Origin: Stenopsyche tienmushanensis
Lineage: Eukaryota > Arthropoda > Insecta > Trichoptera > Stenopsychidae
DNA: 64,000 nt
NCBI GenBank assembly: GCA_008973525.1
Contig: WACJ01000530.1
Coordinates: forward strand, 1,550,001-1,614,000
Direction of reading: 5' to 3'
Of this stretch, positions 55,386 to 64,000 are shown one piece after another. The notes beneath the pieces were generated by a model. It was not told where the DNA came from, did no database searches, and worked only from the letters and a program-made list of their open reading frames with translations. A program made the translations under genes and the position numbers. Numbering within the stretch: the first letter of the stretch is position 1; every line of letters begins with the position of its first letter.

Positions 55386-56714
55386 CTATGCGCATAACAA
55401 GATTAAGGGGTAATCTTTCCAATACTTTTTCCAAGCTCATGAAAGTGTTCCCACACGCCCTAGATAAGTATTCATTATGAAATTTGGCAAGGATATGAAC
55501 AATAAACGTTTTTATAGTATAGACTATAATTATCCAAAAATATTAAAAAAAAAATATTTAATAAACAAAAAACTATCAAAAATGTTGATAAAAATGTATA
55601 TTTTTCTTTGATCACTCACTATTTTTTTATTTTTTAATATTTCTTCCCTATTGTAATCTAAATTACAGATAATATTATACATAATAAATATATAGTTAGT
55701 TTTTATACTAAAAAAACACTTGTTTAGGACTTAAGACTTCCGTAGTGAAGAGCGTCATCGCTCGCTCATCGACATATATACGGCTTCCCCAACTCCCACT
55801 ACCATATTTTATCAAATTTAAAAAAATATTTTTATATTAAATAAATATCGCCTAGTCAATACACTAAATATCAATATTCTATATTTAATACTTTTTGCAT
55901 AAAAAAATATTATCACTTTTGAGCCCAAAAAAGTAGAAACGTTCCTTAATTTTACAATACCGGTATTAAATTAAGATATACAAAGCTCATTTTTTATCTA
56001 CAAGCAGTTGATATCAATTATTATTAAATAAACGTCATCTAATTTCGATACAAAGTGGTTAGGGTTTCGGTAGACGTGGCTAAATTTGTTGGCTGGAAAG
56101 TGCCACTTTTTAAATATGGCATTAAAATTATACATATTTTGGGCTATAATTACTTACAATCATGATGATAAATCATTTGTGAAATTCGCTGAGTGTTTCG
56201 GCGCTTTGAACCATCGCCAGTGCTCCCCGGGAACTTTTATGTTTCGGCGGGAGCTTTACGAGGATGAGGGCATTTGGAGCCTCGGGAAATATAATAAGTC
56301 AGTATAGCTGACAGAGAGACAAGTGAATGGCCGTGGAGAAGTTATCATACAGATTTATTGTGGTTGCTGTCGATAGGTTTGCCCGCAGAGCCATTTCATG
56401 GGTACGTTCCACTTGGCGATATCTTCGAGGCAGTTTTTCCACCCTGGCACTCGCCAACCGAGCACTTAGTTAAAACACTAAATCTATGTGACATCCGTAA
56501 CGATCCTGCCCTCTTCCGCGATAATCCTGGCCGTTAACTCAATCGCTTCTAATATTGTTAAGACGGACCAGAAAAACCAGAAGCAGCGATTGCCTCGGGG
56601 TGGGAACCGCCCTCAGCCCTACTGCGACCCATTCAACATTATCTTATACTCGAAGATCATTCAATTATTTATTGTACGGAATTCATTCCTTATGTTATTT
56701 TCGAATTTATAATA
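55386..56714. other. AT-rich, then GC-richer non-repeated sequence
   Basis: 55386-56080 is very AT-rich. 56080-56640 is GC-richer (GCCGTTAACTCAATCGCTTC; CTCGGGGTGGGAACCGCCCT). No gene supported; short frames at 56086-56307 and 56488-56854 lack motifs. Confidence 0.35.
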
Positions 56715-56855
56715 AAAATTGCCAATATGGTCGCACATGCTGCGGGCGTACTCTAGTGACCCATAGAGAGTATGCCCGCACACGTTGTGAGCAGCGCTTT
56801 ATTTACAATGCTATGTTTGTATTTCTAATAAAATATTATTTATTCAAATTATAAT
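56715..56855 (+). repeat. Repeat S, copy 1
   Basis: CATGCTGCGGGCGTACTC, GAGAGTATGCCCGCACACGT and GAGCAGCGCTTTATTTAC, matching 63670-63950. AATAAAATATTATTTATT follows. Confidence 0.6.
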
Positions 56856-56908
56856 GTAAAATAGTACATTTACACAAAGACAATATATTTTTACCCAATA
56901 TTTCTATA

Positions 56909-57275
56909 TGGCTTTCAATAAGAACGCTCAAAGTTTGTTGGATTATAACAGCCATGTTTTTAATGTGATATCTATCAAATTTATTTTAAATAATTTAATC
57001 AACTATGGCAAATTATTATAAATGGTAAAATTGTTAAATAATATGCGTTAAAGTTATTTAATTTTAGTTTTGCAATAAAATCATTTAGCGATGAGGCCCC
57101 GAATTATACTACCGGATACGTTTTACCAAGCAAAGTCGTGGCCGACATTTGAATGATGTTTTGTTTCATACTTAATGCCATAAAATATTCTATCAAATAC
57201 AATAGAAAATGAGTGGGTATCTCATACACAACTTGTTTTATTTACATTTAAAAGTTGAGCGTCCTTATTAAAGTA
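56909..57275. mobile_element. Family T element, complete copy
   Basis: GGCTTTCAATAAGAACGCTC at the left and, inverted, ACTTTAATAAGGACGCTCAA at the right. Size is close to that of copy 1 (3149-3520). Confidence 0.7.
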
Positions 57276-57961
57276 TTTACTAATCGAGTGTATGCATGGT
57301 TAATTGTATGTATATGCCGGCGTGATATTGTCGCACGTGTGTGCGAGCAATGTGTGAAGCAGTTGGTATATTTTAAGCAAATTTAATCAAAAAATGAATA
57401 TATTAGCATCTGCAGTATAAAATCGCACATGGAAATTAAATAAAAGCAGGACCGATACGTTATCCTTCTTTTACAATGCGCCATTAAAAAAAGGCACCGT
57501 TTCATTATTTGTGAGCACAAAGCAGGGTAAAGTTAACGCTTGTTTGACTCAAATAACTCATAGCCGCCTGTATGAAGATCTCTGAACCGCAAAATAATAT
57601 CGAGTAATAAATAATAGGATTTGGCCCATGGTGTTCTGCAGCACTAATCCTTATAACTGCTAGCTGTAATGGCGATTACTTTAATTGGCTCAATCTCAAT
57701 TCAAAACCGCCCCCCATGGCCACCCACGGATGAAGAAACCGCTCCGCACTTCCACCCCTAGCCCAGGGCCGTCCTTTTGCAAGGGTGAGTGCGGTATTAA
57801 GAGGACTTGAGCTCAAAAATTTATTGACCCTGATTGACAATGCAGAATATTAGCTACTGTAAATCCGCAGGATTTATATTTGGATATTTCATGCAAAAAG
57901 CGTACTCAATGCAATATTTGGAGATTGTTTAACAATGAAATAATTAATTTACTTTATATAT
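57276..57961. other. Non-repeated sequence with a GC-rich core
   Basis: 57690-57800 includes ACCGCCCCCCATGGCCACCC and TAGCCCAGGGCCGTCC. No ORF. Confidence 0.35.
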
Positions 57962-58105
57962 CAAAAAAGTTGATAATCCATTGGAGTCAGGTCTGGTGAA
58001 TATAGAGGCTGTGGAAGTTCTTCCCATTTTAATTCCCTGATTATTTTAAATCATATTCTTCACATTATGAGGTCGTGAATTGTCATCTTGCATATCTACG
58101 TTTAA
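57962..58105 (-). pseudogene. Mariner catalytic-region fragment
   Basis: The minus frame reads QDDNSRPHNVKNMI, a stop, then WEELPQPLYSPDLTPMDYQ. Both the HDNARPH-like and SPDLxPxDY motifs are present, from a third mariner lineage with PQPLYSPDL. Confidence 0.75.
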
Positions 58106-58655
58106 TTAATTGCGTCAAAATCATCAATCATCATTGATTATCAACGATAAAAAAAATATAAAAAATATTTACATGCCAATATAATTATTTATAAAAAATA
58201 AAATGCAATAATTTTTGATCAATTTCGTATTGATAAATCAAAAGTGTTACAAAAACCGCCAATAGATGTCAATGACGCCCCAAATATTATTATTAATGAT
58301 CTATTAAAATTAATAATCGATTTAAATTTATATTAAAAAATACAAATAAAACATGCATAAATCATTCAGTATCAATATTAATTTATCGATGCAAACTTAT
58401 GTTTGAGTTTAATATTAATTTTTTGAAAATGTCCATATTTTATATATTTTTATTTACAATATTTTTTGTGATCAATAGAGGTCGTTGGTGAGCGCCAATA
58501 AATTTAATTATAAATAAATATAATTTAATAAATGTAAAGGAACCCCTACACGTCTAAATATTCTCAGATATATTTTAATTCTTTCAGGTAATTTTTTATC
58601 CGAATTTAAATTGTAGTGGACGCAGAATGAGATTCAATCGATTCAAGCGTATATA
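58106..58655. other. Very AT-rich sequence
   Basis: No gene. 58540-58570 (CCCCTACACGTCTAAATATT) is a scrap of the TTAA-MITE. Confidence 0.4.
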
Positions 58656-59035
58656 TTAGGGTGTCCCATAAATTTCTTTCGTTTTCATATATTACCTTTC
58701 TCCATCTCTTCGGAAGCCTCATAATGTCTTCTTGCCGAAATTTCTCAGATTTGTTGGCAAAATATTGATCAAGGTACATTTTTTAGATTGTCTAGTTGGA
58801 AACAATATTTTGTTGAATTAATCGTTTCAACTTGCTGAAGTAGCTCATAATAAATTACCCCCTCCCAGTCCCACGGAATGCATAGCAAAATTTTTTTTGG
58901 ATGTAGGCCAGGTTTAGCTACAGTTAAAGCTTCTGTACCCTTGGAGCCAAGACTGTTTACGTTGTATATTCTCATAGAGTATCCAATTTTCATCTCCAGT
59001 GACAAGTCTCTTCAAAAAATGATGGCTATTATGTA
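58656..59035 (-). pseudogene. Mariner element, 3' part with TIR
   Basis: The 3' TIR TTAGGGTGTCCCATAAATT follows TA at 58654-58655. On the minus strand FLKRLVTGDENWILYENIQR keeps the first catalytic Asp in frame, followed by WLQGYRS and EALTVAKPGLHPKKILL…CIPWDWEGVIYYELLQQ. The D34D region is deleted. Same family as 50018-50852, with complementary damage. Confidence 0.8.
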
Positions 59036-59135
59036 AATAAATGTTTTAAAATAATAAACGGAGATAGTCCCAAAAATACCCGACCTAACGTATATATGCC
59101 GATTACTGTTGTAAAAAATACTATGATAGAACGTG

Positions 59136-59300
59136 TCTAGACGCTACGTTGCTTCCATGGTCATACAGATAATAGAAAATGCCGTAAAAAGTCTTAATAG
59201 AGGACGTAGTGGGCATAATGTTTGTATGCTCAATCGGTCCGCTTTTCCGACTGCAGATATGATGAATGAGCTAATCGCGATCGGATGTCTTATCGTTATA
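59136..59300 (-). repeat. Non-LTR retrotransposon C-terminal fragment
   Basis: CTACGTTGCTTCCATGG lead (as at 8764), ATAATGTTTGTATGCTCAAT and CGGTCCGCTTTTCCGACTGC core. Confidence 0.6.
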
Positions 59301-60119
59301 AAATAAAGATAACGAAGAAAATAAGGATTAGACAACTTATTTTTTTATAATTGCAATAATCATGCATTTACATTTGAAATATCATTATGTTATATGCATT
59401 TTTTGTATAAAAATGAAGCCGTGGGTCGATAGCGACCCATCTTCGGCGCTCGAAGGTTAAAAGCATAGGTTTATCCGATGGCGGGGCAAATATTGAGCTC
59501 GGCTTGATTCTCCATCAAAGCGACGAGTTATACATTAACATTTGGCAAGGCTAAAGTCCCCCAAGCTGGCATGAGTGGCGGGTAAAATTTGAATATAAGC
59601 CATGGGCTGAAGATGGTAGGTGGTTGGTGTGACACGCGGTGTTTGCTTGGCAAAGACATTTTGTCGTTTGCTCCGCACCGGGATTAGCATCGTTTGTCTG
59701 TGACGAGGCTTGACTAATTGAACTAATCTACCAGGCCAAGATTTGAGGGATCCTCAGCAAGGCAAGTCGTTAAAGTCGGGTCATGTCGCACAACACGCAC
59801 GTCAACCGTCACATTTGTTACTTAAATACGGGAACAAATGCTGGAGCGGCTTCCCCGGAGGCCTTCTAAACGCAGACAATTAGAACACGCTTTAAAAAAG
59901 ATAGCCAAATAAAACAGAATTTATGCCACGAACTGAAAATCCGAAGAAAATTTAGAATTTATGAATGATAAAATGTTGACGCATAGTTTGCGAGACACGG
60001 ACAATTGACGCTATATGTGTTCAAAGTCGCTTATCTAAAGCATATTTCAAATGAATTTATAAATCGTCCCAAGACAGCAATAAAAATATAATCTTAGGTC
60101 ATTTAAAAATATGCAAATT
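59301..60119. other. Non-repeated GC-richer sequence
   Basis: 59440-59880 (for example CCTCAGCAAGGCAAGTCG, GCGGCTTCCCCGGAGGCC) lacks long ORFs and repeat matches. Confidence 0.35.
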
Positions 60120-60310
60120 TTGCATAAGTCTATATTTATATATTTATATATATGAATGTCTGTGGTATGTGCTTTGTTTGTCTCGTATACATTCCTAAAC
60201 TATCCATCCGATTACTATGAAACTTTGAGGAGTTATTGTGTGCACCTCCGTAAAGATTTTTGAATTTGTATAATGAACAGTTTATGCATGCAATTTGTTT
60301 TGCGAGACGT
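60120..60310 (+). repeat. Helitron-type variant (H2)
   Basis: ATATATATGAATGTCTGT, CCATCCGATTACTATGAAAC and GAGTTATTGTGTGCACC match 40320-40440. Confidence 0.5.
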
Positions 60311-60524
60311 TTAGCAAATGTATTATGTTGGCGCGAAGTGAAGCGAGGAATCTTTCAAAATGTACAACCAATGCATTGCCTGTCAAAATCTAATATGTCA
60401 TTCATCCTTATTTTAACAATTAAGCTTTAAATGTAGTTTATATATATGAACATATTAAAAAGTGAAGGAAGCATCGATGATATGCTTTGACATACAATCA
60501 AAAAAATAATTCCAACTGTAATAG

Positions 60525-60850
60525 CGCTGTTAATCTGAGTAGATTTAATTTGGCAGTTTAACAGCGACATCTTCCGTCTCTCTTCAGGTGCAATGTGCTA
60601 TTTTAACAGTGTCATCTTCTGTGGCGCTGCGGGGACATTGCACCTGCCGGTTGAGTGGTAACGCGCAGGTGACGGTAATCGAGAGGAGTCGTCGGTTGGC
60701 CTTGGTTGCGGGAGGACGTACTTCTCGCAGCTAGATCTTTCTCTCACTCATGCTAAATAAAAAAATGACCTAAAGAAGAGAGTCTTTCTGTGCGACGCCT
60801 GTCCATCCCCATTCATCCGACTACAGAGCGCCCCCGCTCCTATGTAACAA
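60525..60850 (+). repeat. LTR-like repeat, near-complete copy D
   Basis: Runs from TGTAATAGCGCTGTTAATC (from about 60522) to GCTCCTATGTAACA, that is TG…CA ends, about 325 bp, with an AAATAAA near 60760. No target duplication is evident. Best case for a solo LTR. Confidence 0.6.
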
Positions 60851-61134
60851 TAGAAACCTACAAAACAGTTTGTTTGCGGATTTGGTACTGAATACATTAG
60901 GCCCTCAATAAATGCGTTTTTCTATTACGATTTCCCTATTACGCGGCATCAGGGCAGAAAATAACTTAATTTTTAATTTGAATTCATAACAAAAAAATCC
61001 TATTTGAAGTGGCCACTTGTGCTCTGACTACGGAGGAGAATTTAGCTAGATTTTTTAACTTAAAACTAAAAAACTAGCTAAGACAGCAGCTTAAACTAGT
61101 ACGGTTGGCGCGAGCCACCATTATAAATTAGCCT
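60851..61134. other. Unassigned sequence
   Basis: Nothing recognised. Confidence 0.4.
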
Positions 61135-61390
61135 CTGGAGGCTTCCATGATCGAGCAGACCATAGAATGCCCCAGGTTTGCATTTATCCCCGAAAATACC
61201 ACAAAAAGCCCCTAAAAAAGAGGACGAAGTGGTCACAAGGTGTGTGTGTCCAGCTGGTCCGCTTTTCGGACCGCTGACATGACGAATGAGCGCCTCGCGA
61301 TTGAATGGGTTATTTAAATTTTACAATTATTTTATTGCAGACTTATGCCGGCTGAGTTGGCCCAATATTTAAGCAATAAGGAAGAAAATA
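61135..61390 (-). repeat. Non-LTR end with shared tail
   Basis: GTCCGCTTTTCGGACCGCTG and GACGAATGAGCGCCTCGCGA, then the tail GGGTTATTTAAATTTTACAA shared with 8050 and 21745. Confidence 0.65.
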
Positions 61391-61439
61391 GGGACTGGAA
61401 AAAATGATTTCAAATAGGAATTTTTAGGGAAAGAATTTT

Positions 61440-61680
61440 TCACATATGCATAGAAAAAAAATTTTTTATATTCTTACTCCAAAAAGAGGCCTGAATATTC
61501 ATCGGCATTCAATCACTGCCCAGTTATCAATGGTATTGGGTGATTATCAACTGAAAATTCGCTGGCAAGCAGACATGATAGGCATTTTAAAAAGTGTTGT
61601 ATATCGCATATTGACCGAAAATTTAGACATGAAAGAGCTGTGCGCAAGAAGAGTGCCGCGTTTGCACACAATGCAATAAA
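61440..61680 (+). pseudogene. Mariner transposase N-terminal relic
   Basis: The frame ends SVVYRILTENLDMKELCARR followed by VPRL, as at 7612. The earlier part is degraded. Confidence 0.7.
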
Positions 61681-62761
61681 TACAGCGGACTACTACTAAA
61701 CTGGAACTACCCTCGATTGTGCTATGTGCAAATAATCAATGCAAAATCACGGTCGATCTTAGACTGACTGAAATTCCGAATCTTCATGTGTAACAACATA
61801 ATAGATGAAATATCAATGTTTGAAAGGCTACATCACCTCTATTAATACGTTATAAATTCGCTGCTAAAATGTATTGGCAAATATAAGGGGCTGCGATTCC
61901 TGACGGGCAAGAAATTGGCAGCGTCAAAGAGGGTGGCCGCCGGGAGTGATGGCGGGTGTTGTAGTACAATTTTGAAGAGTTTCGCCCGTCGCCGTCCTCA
62001 TTTGCTATTCCCTCTCTGTGTGGTTGGCGTCGCCTCAGCGACCCTAAACGATGATCGATGTTAATACTTGTATTACACGTCCAGACACTAATCCTCGGCA
62101 TTTACATATTCATTGTGTCAGTGGAGAGGCGAGTCTTGCGAGGGTCGGAGGAGTGCCGGAGGAAAGCGGCCCATCATCAGGTCCTGAGCTGAGATTACCG
62201 TGGCGGAGCTTTATACATGAGGCTCCGAATGACATTACGAATAAATGAGTCGCCTTAAGCACGTCATGTCATTGCATTAACATGCGAATCTTAACAATGA
62301 ATAAATAAACATTTCTTCGTAAGCCGATGGGCGACGATTTCTGGCCTTGAAGGCGACATTTTGGCTCGCTGTATTCTAGGTTCGCGACGCCATCATATTC
62401 CGGCACCGATAAATCAAACCACATCATAAATATAAATAAAAGAAATTTCGCCAGAGCCATCTAGCGGCGACTCGCCGAAGCATAATGTTTAAATTATTAT
62501 AACATTATTAAAAATTATTTATATTTTAAACTTTTTTTAAAATTTCCTTTTTATATTATTGTATAAAAATCAATATTAATATTGGGAAATTGAAATAAAA
62601 ATTTAAGAATTTAAGACTGAAATATTAGGAGAACCCAAAAGTATTAGATGTATCAAAAAGTCTTTGCCGATTCTTTAACAATTAAAAAGTTAATTAACTT
62701 TTTTTCGTTGTTATTTACCAAAACTAATGAAATTTGTACAAATATGTGTTTATCCTTCAGA
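61681..62761. other. Non-repeated sequence with GC-rich core
   Basis: 61880-62260 and 62320-62470 are GC-richer (CAAAGAGGGTGGCCGCCGGG; GTCGCCTCAGCGACCC, a short hairpin). Frames on both strands, none recognised. 62470-62760 is AT-rich. Confidence 0.35.
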
Positions 62762-62832
62762 AAATAAGATTATAATCTGTCGGAGCCAGGTCTGGTGAAT
62801 ATGGAATATGGAATCTTCTTCGCCTTATGGGG
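62762..62832 (-). pseudogene. Mariner catalytic-region scrap
   Basis: AGCCAGGTCTGGTGAATATG matches the antisense SPDL motif at 57985. Confidence 0.5.
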
Positions 62833-62844
62833 CCGTGCATAGGG

Positions 62845-63575
62845 AATCCAATCCCGGGATCCCGGACACTTTTAGGTGCCCATAAATCCCGGGATTAATA
62901 AACATAATCCCGAAAAATTCGGGATTGAAATTTGAACGATGAAGGCTAGTAAGTCGAGACATTCCCGCCGAAATTTGAACGCTTAGAAACAGTGGTGTAA
63001 CTACTAAATGGCGAGCTTGGGCAACGCCTAGGGGCAGTAACTGTCTTATCTATGTATACATATATACAGTACATACATGCTATTCAAACTGTTATATTAA
63101 CCTTTCCCTACCGGTGATGTATTTACTACACCTTGACACTTATAATGGGAATATCGATAAAAATATAATAGATACGGGATTCAGATTTTTTGTATTCCTC
63201 CGTAATATAATTGCGAATCACATCAAAGTAAAATAGTGTATAAGTATTCATCTGCAGCGAAGGAAATAAATAATTTGTCGGGAAATCGGGAATTTTGCGA
63301 GTTTTAGTTATATGGTGTTATACGAAAATGGGCTAGCATTTAAATATCTGATGACGATACCTCCAACAAGTGTGTGGAGGCTGAGCGTGCATTTTCAGTA
63401 GCAAGTTGCCTGGCATCCAAAATCAGATCCAGACTAAATGACGAAACACCCCAGTCACAATTTGGTGCAAAAAGGGACAAATTTTTGTTCTTGACAACAA
63501 ATCATTGTTTCTGGACATTTTTCTTCATAAAGTTTCAAAATACGCGAATACTTTTCGATACCCTTAATACATAAT
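62845..63575 (+). pseudogene. hAT transposase C-terminal relic with repeat K
   Basis: Starts with GGGAATCCAATCCCGGGATC, resembling hAT ends, then the K blocks. From 63345 the frame reads SDDDTSNKCVEAERAFSVAS and CLASKIRSRLNDETPQS. This is the C-terminal hAT dimerisation region (S-x-x-x-x-E-R-x-F-S…R-x-R-L…). Upstream transposase is missing. Confidence 0.7.
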
Positions 63576-63669
63576 AAAATAAAATTATTCTAAAATTATA
63601 TTAAATTAATGTCCATGATCAAATGTTTGATGATTTTAGGGTTGAAATTAATTCCCCCAATATTAACAC

Positions 63670-63955
63670 ATTACATACGGGAAGCATATTTTTATGAATC
63701 ACGTTGTCATTTGGCTAAAAAAATGTTCAAAATTACAAAAAGACATCTCTGAAATATTTATAATCGTTAAATACATGATGCTCGTACATGTTGCGGGCCC
63801 ACTCGAGCGATTCAGAGAGGGTATGCACGCACACGTTGCGGGCAGCGCCCCATGGCACTTTATTTACTTTGCCGTGCTTGTATATCTACTCAAATTACTC
63901 GAATTATTATGTTATAATGAAAGGGTTAAAAAACATATGCGATAATTATTTTGTT
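63670..63955 (+). repeat. Repeat S, copy 2
   Basis: GTACATGTTGCGGGCCCACT and GCACACGTTGCGGGCAGCG make an internal direct duplication. Also in frame with an 83-codon ORF of unknown meaning. Confidence 0.6.
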
Positions 63956-63958
63956 TGA

Positions 63959-64000
63959 ATCTGGCTGCAGGAGGGACGACCTCCCACACTCAAGGCTAAC
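63959..64000 (-). repeat. LTR-like repeat, copy G, cut by window end
   Basis: CTGGCTGCAGGAGGGACGAC and CAAGGCTAAC match the inner block of the family in inverted orientation. Confidence 0.6.

Noticed and set aside
1..64000. Gene cluster, toxin system, defence island or other multi-gene system
   Set aside because: Only one host gene is recognisable. Other coding signals are transposon remnants. No operon-like or clustered arrangement exists.

Overview
This window looks like nuclear DNA of an insect or closely related arthropod. It is AT-rich, dominated by decayed mobile elements, and holds one recognisable host gene: a secreted glycine-rich, cuticle-type protein at 33823-34657. That gene has a TATA box, a six-codon first exon, a GT-AG intron and an AATAAA signal. 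Nothing bacterial, viral or CRISPR-like is visible, and I see no credible tRNA or rRNA gene. The species cannot be fixed from the sequence alone.

Layout. 1-33 kb is a mosaic of repeats: fragments of several mariner transposases, 3' ends of a non-LTR retrotransposon, TTAA-flanked piggyBac-type MITEs, Helitron-type units, LTR-like repeats and hAT fragments, separated by AT-rich sequence with no gene I can support. 33.5-35.3 kb is the cuticle-type gene and its flanks. 36-50 kb is again mobile-element mosaic, including a 424-bp non-autonomous Helitron at 35987-36410. 50-64 kb alternates repeats with islands of more GC-rich, non-repeated sequence (50.9-51.6, 54.0-54.5, 56.1-56.7, 57.5-57.8, 59.4-59.9 and 61.8-62.5 kb). 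These islands have no long ORFs and could be conserved regulatory DNA. Two well-delimited elements also lie here: a mariner with both inverted ends (50018-50852) and a Buster-like hAT with a perfect 8-bp target duplication (53010-53813).

The repeats are related. I compared copies by eye and gave working names: F (subterminal motif GGTTGACATGAT), T (TIR TTTCAATAAGAACGCTCAA), P (GGCAAATTGGCT core), S (CACACGTTGCGGGC core), G (ATCGCTTTGGTGACAC core), K (CCCTACCGGTGATG core, attached to hAT coding remnants), R8 (a 500-700 bp unit seen three times), 'LTR-like', 'TTAA-MITE' and 'non-LTR 3' end'. Some units travel together: mariner plus non-LTR end at 7.6 and 21.4 kb, and R8 plus mariner at 17.4 and 46.0 kb. 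They therefore spread as composites or sit in duplicated segments.

I did not find a convincing undescribed biological system. The points most worth a second look are the single-base frameshift that separates the signal peptide from the body of the cuticle-type gene, the TTAA-MITE family (one copy flanked by ATAA on both sides) with piggyBac transposase remnants nearby, the GC-rich island with three Hox/PBC-like sites, and the composite repeats. Repeat boundaries are manual and approximate unless a terminal duplication is stated.
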